This document shows positions 8,154 through 17,875 of a stretch of 64,000 bases of DNA, in pieces (the first letter of the stretch is position 1; each line of letters begins with the position of its first letter). The DNA is from an uncultured Lachnospiraceae bacterium (lineage in GTDB: Bacteria; Bacillota; Clostridia; Lachnospirales; Lachnospiraceae): the NCBI GenBank assembly GCA_910577105.1, contig CAJTMB010000003.1, positions 1 through 64,000 of the forward strand. Reading direction: 5' to 3'. The notes under the pieces were generated by a model. It searched no databases. It was not told the DNA's origin and saw only the letters and a program-made list of their open reading frames with translations. Position numbers and translations under genes: made by a program.

Positions 8154-8238
8154 CTATCTCTATTTTTTTGTGATACAAAAATCCCGTATCACTTTTCCAA
8201 TCATAACCCATGCCGGAGGATTTGTCAACGCCAAAGCC

Positions 8239-8453
8239 CTTGAGTTTCCGCATTTTGCATGGCGGCGGCCCCAGCGTGCATTTGATTCCATAAAGGACCG
8301 TGTAAAAACACCGGCTCATTGCCTTGCGAGCAAGGCAAGAGAGGTTGTGTTTTAACCTCCTACGTGCCGCTGTGTTTTTACCCGAGCGGGAGCGTGTCCT
8401 GTTGGAACAAATGCACGCTGGGGCCGCCGCCATGCAAAATGCGGAAACTCAAG
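8239..8453 (+). repeat. Palindromic structured element, copy 2
   Basis: 215 bp. The arms CTTGAGTTTCCGCATTTTGC and GCAAAATGCGGAAACTCAAG are perfectly complementary and continue through GGCGGCGGCCCC/GGGGCCGCCGCC. The core CCATAAAGGACCGTG, GTAAAAAC/GTTTTTAC, the bulge CCGAGCGGGAGCG and GTCCTGTTGGAAC are the same as in copy 1. An additional small hairpin, GCCTTGC gag CAAGGC, is inserted in the 5' side of the inner stem only in this copy. It lies between the FMN riboswitch and the macrodomain gene. Confidence 0.87.
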
Positions 8454-8511
8454 CAAAGCCATTTTGAGTATTTCACAATCTCTCCCTTTACACAAACAAA
8501 TTTTTATCCTG

Positions 8512-9279
8512 TCATCCAAGAACCTCTTCGTAAAGTTCCCTGTCAATGTCCTTGAACACATTAAAAATCACCCCGATGTTGCTGTTTGTCGCTTTCTTGT
8601 ATGCTTTTACCGTCCTGACTGCAATTTCTGCCGCTTTGTCATTCGGAAAGTAATATTCTCCCGTGGAAATGCAACAGAAAGCAATGCTCCTTATGTGATT
8701 TTCATCAGCAAGCTTCAGACAGGAACGGTAACAGGAGGCAAGAAGCTCTATATCTTTATCCGTCACTCTTCCCGTTACAATAGGTCCGACTGTGTGCAGT
8801 ACATATTTACAAGGAAGATTATATGCCGGCGTGATTTTAGCCTGCCCGGTTTCTTCCTCCTCCATCTGCCCTTCCATAATCGCGGCGCAGGAAAGACGTA
8901 GCTGCACGCCGGAATAGGTATGGATGGCATTGTCAATGCAGCCGTGGCAGGGGCAAAAACAGCCGAGTAACTGCGCATTTGCGGCGTTTACAATGGCATC
9001 GCAGCGAAGCGTGGTGATGTCGCCCTGCCAAATATAGATACCTTCCTGTATGGGGACAAGCATCTGTATATCCGTAATTCCTTTCTTTTTCGTTTCTTCC
9101 TGTAAGTAGGCGTCCTGTATTTCAATAAATTCCCCGCTCACTGCTTGCGGCATACGGATATTAAACAGGGAGCGGAGCAGCCTCTTCTGCCCCGCCTCAT
9201 CATCCGGAATCACTGCCGCCTGCCGCCTTTCATTTAACAATGATTTGATGAGCCAGTATCTTCTTTCTGCCTGCGTCAT
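8512..9279 (-). CDS. Zinc-containing macrodomain protein-ADP-ribose hydrolase
   Basis: A 255 aa protein. An N-terminal helical part of about 80 residues precedes a macrodomain with GDITTLRCDAIVNAANAQLLG, the zinc motif CFCPCHGCIDNAIH, SCAAIM and ITPAYNLPCKYVLHTVGPI. The Cys/His zinc ligands place it in the Zn-macro class (SpyMacroD/SauMacroD type), which removes ADP-ribose from protein. In streptococci and staphylococci such genes sit with a SirTM sirtuin and lipoylation genes; here none is present and the gene follows tex by 14 bp. The mobile-type partner may be elsewhere in the genome. Confidence 0.88.
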   Translation of the reverse strand: MTQAERRYWLIKSLLNERRQAAVIPDDEAGQKRLLRSLFNIRMPQAVSGEFIEIQDAYLQEETKKKGITDIQMLVPIQEGIYIWQGDITTLRCDAIVNAANAQLLGCFCPCHGCIDNAIHTYSGVQLRLSCAAIMEGQMEEEETGQAKITPAYNLPCKYVLHTVGPIVTGRVTDKDIELLASCYRSCLKLADENHIRSIAFCCISTGEYYFPNDKAAEIAVRTVKAYKKATNSNIGVIFNVFKDIDRELYEEVLG

Positions 9280-9293
9280 CTCATCCCATCCTT

Positions 9294-11717
9294 TCAGATG
9301 CTTTTTTTGTCTTTTCCAATCTTCATGGTAAGGCTGATTCTTTTCTTAGGCACATCAACGGAAAGTACTTGAACCTCCACAATATCTCCAACGCTGACGG
9401 CTTCCAGGGGATGCTTGATAAAGCGGTCCGTTATCTGTGAAATATGCACCAGTCCGTCCTGATGGACGCCGATATCCACAAACACGCCAAAATCAATGAC
9501 ATTCCGCACGATGCCTTTTAATATCATGCCCGGTTTCAAATCCTTCATGTCCAGCACATCGTTTCTGAGGATAGGCGCCGGCATGTCGTCGCGCGGGTCC
9601 CTGGCCGGCTTTTCCAGTTCTTTTATGATGTCCGTCAGGGTAATTTCCCCTATGCCCAATTCTTCCGCAAGCTTATGCTTATCCGAAATCTTTCTTTCCA
9701 GACTTCCCACAGCGCCTGTTTCTTTTCGTTCTTTACCGGTGCTGCCCGGTACGTCTTTCTTTTGGGGTTCCTCTGCAAGAACCATTCCGCCCATTGCCTG
9801 CGCAAGCGCTTTTCCCATGGCTGTCCCGGTATTGCGCACCTGTATCTGCCTTCCCTGGTTTCTGCTTTTTGCCCCATCCTGCTGCGCAGTCTGGCTATTA
9901 CCCGTTCCTGCGCTTTCAGGCTTCTTACCCGCAAGACGCTGCGCAGCCGCTTTTTTCTGGGCCGCCCTGACGTCCTCCATGGTCAGCCCCAGCCTGTCCA
10001 GAAGCTGCATGGCGGCTTTATAGGATTCCGGGTGCACGCTTGTGGCGTCCAACGGATTGTCACCGCCTGCAATCCTTAAAAATCCGGCACATTGCTCAAA
10101 GGCCTTGGGGCCAAGCTTTGCCACCTTCAAAAGCTGCTGCCTGTTGGTGAAACGTCCGTTCTTCTCCCGGTAATCCACAATATTCTTGGCTATGGCCTTG
10201 CTGATACCCGAAATATATTCCAAGAGGGACACGGAAGCAGTGTTTAAATCCACACCCACTTTATTTACACAGTCCTCCACCACGCCTTCCAGCGTTTCTC
10301 CCAGTTTCTTCTGATTCATATCATGCTGGTACTGTCCCACGCCGATGGACTTAGGGTCGATTTTGACAAGCTCCGCCAACGGGTCCTGCAATCTTCTGGC
10401 TATGGAAGCCGCACTTCTCTGCCCCACATCAAAGTTGGGAAACTCTTCCGTCGCCAGCTTGCTTGCCGAATAAACGGAGGCACCCGCCTCATTTACAATG
10501 ACATACTGCACAGGAGCATTCAGCTCTTTCAGCATCTCGACAATCACCTGCTCCGACTCCCTTGAAGCAGTGCCGTTTCCCACGGAAATCAGGGAAACCC
10601 CGTACTTTTTAATCAGTTTCTTTACCTCTGCCTTTGCTTCCTCCACTTTATTCTGCGGTGCGGTGGGATAAACCACTTTGGTGTCCAGCACTTTTCCGGT
10701 AGCGTCCACCACGGCAAGCTTGCACCCTGTCCTGAAAGCAGGGTCCCATCCCAGCACAACCTTTCCCGCAATGGGAGGCTGCATCAGAAGCTGCTCCAGA
10801 TTTTTACCGAAAACATTTATGGCGCCGTCTTCAGCCTTTTCCGTTAAATCATTTCTGACTTCCCTCTCTATTGCCGGCGATATCAGACGTTCATATGCAT
10901 CCGCCGCCACCTCCTGCAAAACGGGTGTGGTATACGGATTGTCCGCGGTTATCACTTTTTTCTCCAGATACCTGATAATGCGTTCCACCGGTGCAGTCAC
11001 TTTTACGGTAAGCACTTTTTCACTCTCACCGCGGTTTAACGCCAAAATCCTATGCCCGGCAATTTTCTTTACGGGCTCCTCAAAATGGTAGTACATTTCA
11101 TAGACGCTTTCCGCTTTCTCATCCTTGGCGACGGAAGTAACGATGCCCTCTTCCATTGTGGCATTCCTGATATAAAGCCGATGCTCCGCTTCATCGGAAA
11201 TGCTTTCCGCCAGAATATCCTTTGCTCCCTGCAAGGCTTCTTCCGCTGTCTTCACCTGTTTTTCTTCGGGAACATCCGCACCGGAAACATATTTTGCCGC
11301 CTCATCCAAAACAGGGCATTTTGCATCCTGCCGTGCGATAAACTCAGCCAGCCCGTCCAATCCTTTTTCTTTTGCCACGCTTGCACGGGTCTTTCTCTTG
11401 GGACGATAAGGCCTGTACAAGTCCTCCACCACGACCAGGGTTTCCGCCGAAAGAATCTTCGCCTTCAATTCCTCCGTCAATTTTCCCTGCTCCTCTATAC
11501 TGCCGAGCACCTGCTCCTTTTTTTCCTCCAGGTTCCGCAGATAATTCAGCCTTTCATACAGACTTCGCAGCTGCTCATCATTGAGGGAGCCTGTAGCCTC
11601 TTTCCTGTATCTGGAAATAAAAGGAATGGTATTTCCCTCATCAATCAGTTTGACGGCAGCTTCCACCTGCCATTTTTCCACCTTCAGTTCTTCCTTGATT
11701 TTTCCTGCAATATCCAT
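9294..11717 (-). CDS. tex: Tex family S1 RNA-binding protein
   Basis: Tex is a conserved transcription-associated nucleic-acid-binding protein. The N-terminal Tex region (IPFISRYRKEATGSLNDEQL), the YqgF-like domain (VLGWDPAFRTGCKLAVVD), the helix-hairpin-helix part (GISKAIAKNIVDYREKNG) and the C-terminal S1 domain (GVFVDIGVHQDGLVHIS) are all present. ATG 11717 is chosen because the upstream part of the longer frame runs into palindromic copy 3 and codes an implausible extension. The protein is 807 aa, longer than usual because of a low-complexity Q/K/G-rich linker of about 90 residues (near residues 590-680) before the S1 part. Confidence 0.93.
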   Translation of the reverse strand: MDIAGKIKEELKVEKWQVEAAVKLIDEGNTIPFISRYRKEATGSLNDEQLRSLYERLNYLRNLEEKKEQVLGSIEEQGKLTEELKAKILSAETLVVVEDLYRPYRPKRKTRASVAKEKGLDGLAEFIARQDAKCPVLDEAAKYVSGADVPEEKQVKTAEEALQGAKDILAESISDEAEHRLYIRNATMEEGIVTSVAKDEKAESVYEMYYHFEEPVKKIAGHRILALNRGESEKVLTVKVTAPVERIIRYLEKKVITADNPYTTPVLQEVAADAYERLISPAIEREVRNDLTEKAEDGAINVFGKNLEQLLMQPPIAGKVVLGWDPAFRTGCKLAVVDATGKVLDTKVVYPTAPQNKVEEAKAEVKKLIKKYGVSLISVGNGTASRESEQVIVEMLKELNAPVQYVIVNEAGASVYSASKLATEEFPNFDVGQRSAASIARRLQDPLAELVKIDPKSIGVGQYQHDMNQKKLGETLEGVVEDCVNKVGVDLNTASVSLLEYISGISKAIAKNIVDYREKNGRFTNRQQLLKVAKLGPKAFEQCAGFLRIAGGDNPLDATSVHPESYKAAMQLLDRLGLTMEDVRAAQKKAAAQRLAGKKPESAGTGNSQTAQQDGAKSRNQGRQIQVRNTGTAMGKALAQAMGGMVLAEEPQKKDVPGSTGKERKETGAVGSLERKISDKHKLAEELGIGEITLTDIIKELEKPARDPRDDMPAPILRNDVLDMKDLKPGMILKGIVRNVIDFGVFVDIGVHQDGLVHISQITDRFIKHPLEAVSVGDIVEVQVLSVDVPKKRISLTMKIGKDKKSI

Positions 11718-11813
11718 CCGTTCTTCCATCCTTCCGAGATGCTTTTTTCTGACATGGCTATTATACAGAAAAAGTATGAGGGTTGCAATCAAAAAGGTGG
11801 AAATCATGACCAA

Positions 11814-12010
11814 TTTCCAAACTTCAGGGAGCGCAGACGGCGGCAGGGAAACGCATTTGTTCCAACAGGGACACGTTTCCACTCGGGTAAAAACACAGCG
11901 GCACATAGGATGCTACAGGACAGCATCCAAGGGCCGGTGTTTTTACACGGTCCCTTTATGGAATCAATTGCGTTTCCCTGCCGCCGTCTGCGCTCCCTGA
12001 AGTTTGGAAA
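11814..12010 (-). repeat. Palindromic structured element, copy 3 (inverted orientation)
   Basis: 197 bp. The arms TTTCCAAACTTCAGGGAGCG and CGCTCCCTGAAGTTTGGAAA are nearly perfect complements, continuing through GACGGCGGCAGGGAAACGC/GCGTTTCCCTGCCGCCGTC. The core reads in the reverse direction to copies 1, 2 and 4. Its arm sequence differs strongly from the others, yet pairing is kept. It lies in the divergent gap between tex and the 12128 gene, so it is not acting simply as a gene-end terminator. Confidence 0.87.
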
Positions 12011-12127
12011 GCCGGTAATCTGAAAATACGGAAATTGCAGAAAATCTAATTGTAAAGAATGGAAAAAAGTGCTACACTAAAGGTAAGTATATTGTATGCT
12101 TTACACCGTAATGAGGAGTCAGGTAAC

Positions 12128-12499
12128 ATGGACAATACAAACAAGTTTGCGACAGCGGCCATGATTCTGGGCATTTGTTCCCTCATATTTTTATGCACTT
12201 TCTTTTTGCCGCTTCCGCTTGGTGCACTTGGCATCCTTTTTGTGATACTGTCCCACAGACGGGGACGGTCGTTTTCCACCCCTGCCGTGACAGGGCTGAT
12301 TACTTCCCTGATTTCTGTTATATGCAGTGCAATGGTTCTTATTATGACTTTCTTTTCCGGCATTCTTATGTTGAAACCGGAAAACCGTGAATCCTTAAAC
12401 CATCTGTATGAGCAGCAGTACGGTATCAGTTTTGACGAATACCTTGATTCCCTCGAAGAACAGTTTGGAAGCAATGATTTCCTTGATTATTTCAAATAG
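12128..12499 (+). CDS. Small DUF4190-like membrane protein
   Basis: A 123 aa protein beginning MDNTNKFATAAMILGICSL. It has two membrane helices separated by a short SHRRGRSFSTPAVTG loop, then a charged C-terminal tail. The loop pattern is like DUF4190-type small proteins (KxAxxGLxLG). ATG 12128 is chosen over 12059 because GAGGAGTCAGG lies before it and the upstream part is not hydrophobic or conserved-looking. First of three closely spaced plus-strand genes. Function unknown. Confidence 0.65.
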   Translation: MDNTNKFATAAMILGICSLIFLCTFFLPLPLGALGILFVILSHRRGRSFSTPAVTGLITSLISVICSAMVLIMTFFSGILMLKPENRESLNHLYEQQYGISFDEYLDSLEEQFGSNDFLDYFK

Positions 12500-12509
12500 G
12501 AGGCGCATT

Positions 12510-12944
12510 ATGAATCTTTCCATACAAGATAATAGAATGTGGGGCAGTTCCTATATGCAGGGCAGTAATCCCCTGCAGGACAGCGGTTCAGGGGAGTGCC
12601 AGACTTGCAAAAACAGAAAATATCAGGACGGCTCCGATGAAATGGTTTCATTTAAATCAGCGGCCCATATCCCGGCATCAGCCGCAGCGTCCGTTGTGCG
12701 TTCGCATGAACAGGAGCATGTTACAAACGCATACAACAAGGCCTCCACGCAAAACGGTAAGGTCTTAAATGCTTCCGTTTCCCTTCGCACGGCTGTCTGT
12801 CCTGAATGCGGCAGGACTTATGTATCCGGCGGCACTACCGAGACACAGATTAAGTATTTCAACGAAGACAATCCCTATCAGCAGGGGTTAAAATCGGCGG
12901 ACAGGGCTAAATACAGCGGCATGAATATCGATTATGCCGTTTAA
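12510..12944 (+). CDS. SprA-related putative metalloprotease, short form
   Basis: A 144 aa protein with ECQTCKNRKYQDGSDEMVSFK followed about 25 residues later by SHEQEHV, an HExxH zinc motif, then a CPECGRTY pair. This order (CxxCxxRxYxDGSxxxxVSF ... HExEHV) is that of the SprA-related family, whose members are mostly longer. TAGGAGG lies just upstream of ATG 12510. It is cytoplasmic (no signal peptide). The proteolytic activity is inferred from the motif, not shown for the family in detail. Confidence 0.75.
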   Translation: MNLSIQDNRMWGSSYMQGSNPLQDSGSGECQTCKNRKYQDGSDEMVSFKSAAHIPASAAASVVRSHEQEHVTNAYNKASTQNGKVLNASVSLRTAVCPECGRTYVSGGTTETQIKYFNEDNPYQQGLKSADRAKYSGMNIDYAV

Positions 12945-12964
12945 CGTTTTTGGAGAGAACTTTT

Positions 12965-13690
12965 ATGGGCAGTTTTTTATCCGTTGCACAACTTAAAAAT
13001 AAGGCAAAAGATTGTCTTGACGGTCATTATGGCATTCTTATCGGTGCGGCGATGGCCGTCAACATCATTTCATTCTTTGCCTTATTTTTGTTTGCACAAT
13101 TTAACCTGCTCTCTTCAAATACTCTGGCTGCTTATCTGCTGTCGTGCGCCATTCGTTTTCTTGTATCTGTCTTTACCGGTGTCTTTCAAGTCGGCATCAC
13201 CCTTCTCGTTTTAAAATGTGCATGTGGGAACAAACCGGCTTTTTCCGATATTTTTTACGGGTTTTCCCATCATTTGCAAACGGCGCTTGGTCTTTCCCTG
13301 CTTTATCAAGCCGTAAACCTTCTTCCCACGCTCGCCTACAGGGTCCCTTACTTATGCTACCTGTCCACCGGAAAAAACAAATTTCTTCTCATCATGTGTT
13401 TTAGTATACTGCTTTCACTGGCTGTCTACATTCCGGTTTCCCTGTGCCTGTCCCAGTGTCTTTTCCTGATGCTGGATTTTCCAAATAAAGGCGCCCGTGA
13501 AATCCTTGCTTTAGGCATCCGTATCATGAAAGGCCGCAAAGCAAGGCTCTTTTACCTCGAACTCAGCTTTATACCTCTTATCCTGCTGGGTTGTCTGTCC
13601 GTTATCGGCCTGTTATGGGTCGTACCTTATATGCAGATGACCATGGCGCTCTTTTACCTCGATATAATGAAACCGGAGCAAAAGAATTAA
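12965..13690 (+). CDS. DUF975 family membrane protein
   Basis: A 241 aa protein with about five to six hydrophobic segments and an N-terminus SVAQLKNKAKDCLDGHYGILIGA typical of DUF975 proteins. ATG 12965 is preceded by GGAGAG. The stop TAA shares bases with the prfB stop on the other strand (13687-13690), so the two genes meet end to end with no room for a separate terminator. Function is unknown. Confidence 0.75.
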   Translation: MGSFLSVAQLKNKAKDCLDGHYGILIGAAMAVNIISFFALFLFAQFNLLSSNTLAAYLLSCAIRFLVSVFTGVFQVGITLLVLKCACGNKPAFSDIFYGFSHHLQTALGLSLLYQAVNLLPTLAYRVPYLCYLSTGKNKFLLIMCFSILLSLAVYIPVSLCLSQCLFLMLDFPNKGAREILALGIRIMKGRKARLFYLELSFIPLILLGCLSVIGLLWVVPYMQMTMALFYLDIMKPEQKN

Positions 13691-14821
13691 TCCTCTGCTC
13701 CGGCTACAGGTTTTGCCCCTGTGCTTATCCATTTTAAATATCCGTTAATAAAATTATCCAGACTGCCGTCCAACACAGCGTCGGCATTACCGCTTTCCAC
13801 GCCTGTCCTATGGTCCTTTACCATCGTATAAGGCTGCAGGACATACGAACGAATCTGGTTACCCCATCCGATTTCTTTCACTTCCCCACGGATATCCGAC
13901 AGTTTTTCCGCATTGGCCTCCTGCTTTAATAAAAACAGCTTTGCTTTCAGCATCTGCATTGCCTTATCCTTGTTCTGGAACTGGCTGCGCTCATTCTGGC
14001 ACTGAACCACCGTGCCCGTGGGAATATGGGTAATACGGATGGCAGAGGAGGTTTTGTTGATGTGCTGCCCTCCTGCGCCGCTGCTTCGGTAAGTGTCAAT
14101 CCGCAAATCTTCTTCATTGATTTCCACATCCAAATCCTCTTCTATATCCGGCATAACATCCAGCGACACAAAGGAAGTCTGTCTCTTTCCCTGTGCATTG
14201 AAGGGCGAAATCCTGACAAGCCGGTGCACACCCTTCTCAGATTTCAGATAACCATAGGCATTTACGCCATTGACCTGAAAAGTAACGGACTTGATTCCTG
14301 CTTCGTCCCCGTCCAGATAGTCTAGGACTTCCAGGGAAAAACCTTTTCTCTCCGCCCAGCGGGTATACATCCTGTAGAGCATCCCGCACCAGTCACAGCT
14401 CTCCGTGCCGCCCGCGCCCGCATTGAGTTTCAGGATGGCATTGTTTTTGTCGTACTCCCCTGCTAAAAGGGTGCCGATGCGTATCTCTTCAAAGACCTCG
14501 ATAAAGGAATCCAGTTCCTCCTGTATCTCCGGTATCAAGGATGCGTCGTTCTCCTCATACCCCATCTCAATCAGGGTCAGGATATCCTCATACTGCGTTT
14601 CCAGTCCACGGCAGGTCTGACAGGTATCCTTTAAATTCTTCAGTTCCTTCATCAGTTTATTGGAACGGTCCGGATTGTCCCAGAATCCCGGCGCTTCCAT
14701 CTCCCGCTCCATTTCTTCTATCCGCTTCTCCTTAGAAGCTAAGTCAAAGTGAATCCCTCACTTCCGCTAATGGAGTTTCATAGGTAAGCAATTTTGCTTT
14801 CATACTGTCTAATTCAACCAT
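13687..14821 (-). CDS. prfB: Peptide chain release factor 2, with programmed +1 frameshift
   Basis: RF2 ends translation at UGA and UAA. The frame from 14712 down has the SPF-type stop-codon recognition tripeptide region (here LVRISPFNAQGKRQTSF) and the peptidyl-hydrolysis motif RSSGAGGQHINKT. The true start is ATG 14821: 25 codons run to CTT (14747-14749) followed by in-frame TGA (14744-14746), then the ORF continues in +1 from GAC 14745. AGGG sits 9 nt before CTT, the same spacing as in E. coli prfB. Full product is about 377 aa. The autoregulatory frameshift is clearly preserved. Confidence 0.95.
14744..14758 (-). promoter_or_regulatory. prfB +1 frameshift site (CTT TGA C)
   Basis: On the minus strand AGGGATTCACTTTGAC contains a Shine-Dalgarno-like AGGG, the slippery CTT and the internal stop TGA with C following. 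Low RF2 leads to a pause and slippage by one base, allowing full-length synthesis. The pattern matches the classic site apart from one fewer G in the SD-like run. Confidence 0.93.
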
Positions 14822-14874
14822 ATAACGTCACCCACTTTCATTTTTATATTATTTCCGGCCGGAAAATGCGCCGG

Positions 14875-17442
14875 TTAAGCCTTTCTTCCACAGCACTGCT
14901 TATATTTCTTGCCGCTGCCGCACGGACAGGGGTCATTGGGATAAACTTTGGTATTTTCCCTCTTTTTGGGAGCCCTGGGACCACTGTCATCCTTGTTGGT
15001 GCCTGTCACCTTGGCAACCTGCTCCCTTTCCACTTTCTGTTCTATCTTGACGCGCAAAAGCAGGCGGACGGCATCCTGCCTGATATTGTCTGTCATCTCG
15101 TCAAACATTTCATAGCCGTTTAACTTATATTCCACAAGGGGGTCCCTCTGCCCGTAAGCCTGCAGCCCGATTCCCTGACGGAGCTGTTCCATATCGTCAA
15201 TATGGTCCATCCACTTCCTATCAATCACCTTGAGCAGGATAACGCGCTCCAGTTCCCGCATCATTTCGGGTTCAGGGAACTCTGTTTCCTTTGCCTCATA
15301 AAGTTTCACTGCTTCTTCTTTTAACTGCTGTTTCAATCCGTTCTTCTTATTGGAAGAAATCCGTTCCCTGGTAATCTTCTCCAATGGAATTATCGGAAGC
15401 AAAAGGGTGTTCAATTCATTTAAATCCCACTCTTCGGGCGAGGAATCTTCCCTGATTACCATATCCACACAATGCTCCGTAATATCGGTAATCATCTTAT
15501 AAATAACGTCGCGCATGCTTTCCCCATCCAGCACACGACGCCTTTCACCGTAGATAATCTCCCTCTGCTCACTCATGACGCGGTCATATTCAAGCAGGTT
15601 TTTACGAATGCCGTAGTTGTTGTTTTCTATCTTTTTCTGGGCTGACTCAATGGCATTGCTTAACATTTTATGCTCAATTTCCTGCCCTTCGGGAATCCCC
15701 AGCATATTAAACATGTTAATCAGACGCTCTGAACCGAACAGCCTCATCAAATCGTCTTCCAGGGAAATATAAAATCTGGACTCACCCGGGTCACCCTGAC
15801 GTCCGGCACGCCCGCGAAGCTGATTATCAATACGTCTTGACTCATGCCGCTCCGTGCCGATAATCTTAAGGCCTCCCGCCTGCTTTGCTTCATCATCCAG
15901 CCTGATATCCGTACCACGACCCGCCATGTTGGTGGCAATGGTCACTGCCCCGTGAATACCTGCATCCGCAACGATTTCCGCTTCCAGCTCATGAAACTTT
16001 GCATTCAGTACCTTGTGCTCAATGCCCCGTCTCTTTAACATAATGCTCAATTCTTCGGATGCCTCTATGGTAATGGTGCCGACCAGCACGGGCTGTCCTT
16101 TTGCATGTGCCTCTTCCACCGCTTCCACAATGGCGTGCAGCTTTTCTTTTCTGGTTTTGTAAACGGCATCCTGATAATCAATTCTTGCCACCGGCTTATT
16201 GGTAGGAATCTCGATAACATCCATTCCGTAAATATCACGAAACTCTCTTTCCTCAGTAAGCGCTGTACCGGTCATGCCTGCCTTTTTTTCAAACAAATTG
16301 AAAAAGTTCTGGAAGGTAATATTCGCCAGGGTTTTGCTCTCCCTTTTGACCTTCACATGTTCCTTCGCCTCAATGGCCTGATGCAGACCGTCCGAATAAC
16401 GGCGTCCCGGCATAATACGTCCCGTAAATTCATCTACAATCAATACCTGGTCATCTTTTACCACATAATCCTTGTCACGGAACATCAGGTTGTGGGCACG
16501 CAGCGCAAGAATAATATTGTGCTGTATCTCCAGATTTTCAGGGTCAGCGTAATTGTCAATGTGGAAAAACTGTTCCACCTTTTCCACGCCGACTGCAGTC
16601 AGGTTCACCACTTTATCTTTTTCGTTTACAATAAAATCGCCTGTTTCTTCCTGTACCACTCCCATAATGGCATCTATTTTGGATAAATCCGCCATATCAT
16701 CGCCGCGTTTCATCTGACGCGCCAGAATGTCGCACATCTCATACAGCTTGGTAGATTTGCTGCTCTGGCCGGAAATAATAAGCGGTGTCCTTGCTTCGTC
16801 AATCAACACGGAGTCCACTTCATCGATAATGGCATAATGAAGTTCCCTGAGCACAAGCTGTTTTTTATACACCACCATATTGTCCCTGAGGTAATCAAAT
16901 CCCAGTTCATTGTTGGTGACATAGGTAATGTCACAGCAGTATGCTTCCCTCCTCTCGTCCGGCGTCATACTGTTTAACACAACCCCGACCTTTAACCCCA
17001 GAAATTCATGTATCTGTCCCATCCATTCCGCATCACGGTGTGCCAGATAATCATTGACAGTAACCACATGGACTCCCTTTCCCTCCAACGCATTGAGGTA
17101 TGCAGGCAATGTGGAAACCAATGTCTTTCCTTCACCGGTACGCATCTCGGCGATACGGCCCTGATGCAGGATGATGCCGCCAATCAGCTGCACCTTGAAA
17201 TGTTCCATATTCAGTACGCGTCTGGCAGCCTCCCTTACCGTGGCATATGCCTCCGGCAGCAAATCGTCAAGCGTTTCCCCGTCCTTCAGACGCTTTTTAA
17301 ACTCATCCGTCCTTGCCTTAAGCTGTTCATCGCTCAGTTCCAGCATGGCAGGACGCATGCCCTCTATTTTGTCCACTATCGGTTCAATACGTTTTAATTC
17401 TCTTTCACTGTGTGTTCCAAAGATTTTACTCACCAGACTCAT
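14875..17442 (-). CDS. secA: Preprotein translocase ATPase SecA
   Basis: SecA drives Sec-dependent export. The 855 aa protein has Walker [32 protein letters not shown] (DEAD-box-like), the TGTALTE motif, the second helicase half with GRGTDI and [10 protein letters not shown], and the C-terminal zinc-binding tail [16 protein letters not shown] 17442 (MSLVSKIFG) is preferred because GGGAG precedes it and the upstream 15 codons look spurious. It stands upstream of prfB on the same strand (54 bp), a common pair. Confidence 0.96.
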   Translation of the reverse strand: MSLVSKIFGTHSERELKRIEPIVDKIEGMRPAMLELSDEQLKARTDEFKKRLKDGETLDDLLPEAYATVREAARRVLNMEHFKVQLIGGIILHQGRIAEMRTGEGKTLVSTLPAYLNALEGKGVHVVTVNDYLAHRDAEWMGQIHEFLGLKVGVVLNSMTPDERREAYCCDITYVTNNELGFDYLRDNMVVYKKQLVLRELHYAIIDEVDSVLIDEARTPLIISGQSSKSTKLYEMCDILARQMKRGDDMADLSKIDAIMGVVQEETGDFIVNEKDKVVNLTAVGVEKVEQFFHIDNYADPENLEIQHNIILALRAHNLMFRDKDYVVKDDQVLIVDEFTGRIMPGRRYSDGLHQAIEAKEHVKVKRESKTLANITFQNFFNLFEKKAGMTGTALTEEREFRDIYGMDVIEIPTNKPVARIDYQDAVYKTRKEKLHAIVEAVEEAHAKGQPVLVGTITIEASEELSIMLKRRGIEHKVLNAKFHELEAEIVADAGIHGAVTIATNMAGRGTDIRLDDEAKQAGGLKIIGTERHESRRIDNQLRGRAGRQGDPGESRFYISLEDDLMRLFGSERLINMFNMLGIPEGQEIEHKMLSNAIESAQKKIENNNYGIRKNLLEYDRVMSEQREIIYGERRRVLDGESMRDVIYKMITDITEHCVDMVIREDSSPEEWDLNELNTLLLPIIPLEKITRERISSNKKNGLKQQLKEEAVKLYEAKETEFPEPEMMRELERVILLKVIDRKWMDHIDDMEQLRQGIGLQAYGQRDPLVEYKLNGYEMFDEMTDNIRQDAVRLLLRVKIEQKVEREQVAKVTGTNKDDSGPRAPKKRENTKVYPNDPCPCGSGKKYKQCCGRKA

Positions 17443-17572
17443 ACTGCTTTTTACTCCCATCTGTGCGCAACGGCACGTACGTAACATCCTTTCCGGAATC
17501 CTCGCCCGGATACATAGAATTTATTGTAACAGATTTAGGCGGCATATTCAACCTTAACTTCCCTTGAGTTTG

Positions 17573-17760
17573 TTCCGTACTCTGCATGGCGGCAGCCGGA
17601 GCGTGCAATTGATTCCATAAAGGACCGTGTAAAAACGCTGGTACTTAGAGGTTGTATTTCAACCTCTTATGTACCACTGCGTTTTTACCCGAGTGAGAAC
17701 GTGTCCTGTTGGAACAATTGCACGCTCCGGCTGCCGCCATGCAGAGTACGGAAATTCAAG
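17573..17760 (+). repeat. Palindromic structured element, copy 4
   Basis: 188 bp. The outer arms begin CTTGAGTTT and end AAATTCAAG, then pair CCGTACTCTGCATGGCGGC with GCCGCCATGCAGAGTACGG and GCGTGCAATTG with CAATTGCACGC. The core is as in copy 1, with bulge CCCGAGTGAGAACG. The inner stem AGAGGTTG/CAACCTCT differs from copy 1's GGATACC/GGTATCC. It lies between the divergent secA and HD-GYP genes. Confidence 0.87.
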
Positions 17761-17875
17761 CAGGGCCCCTGCTCCCGCAAACCTTATTTGACATATCCCC
17801 GCAAAGAACTTATAATGTATTTACGGATTTATTCCCCTATTTTGTTGCCAGTCACATAACATACGAGGTCGGACT

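Noticed and set aside
11052..12023. 323-aa plus-strand ORF opposite tex
   Set aside because: It lies antisense to the tex coding region and runs into palindromic copy 3. It has no family-like motif and no ribosome binding site.
312..17760. A CRISPR array or tandem repeat made of the recurring core
   Set aside because: The copies are thousands of bases apart, are single palindromes of 170-215 bp, and have no regular spacers or cas genes.
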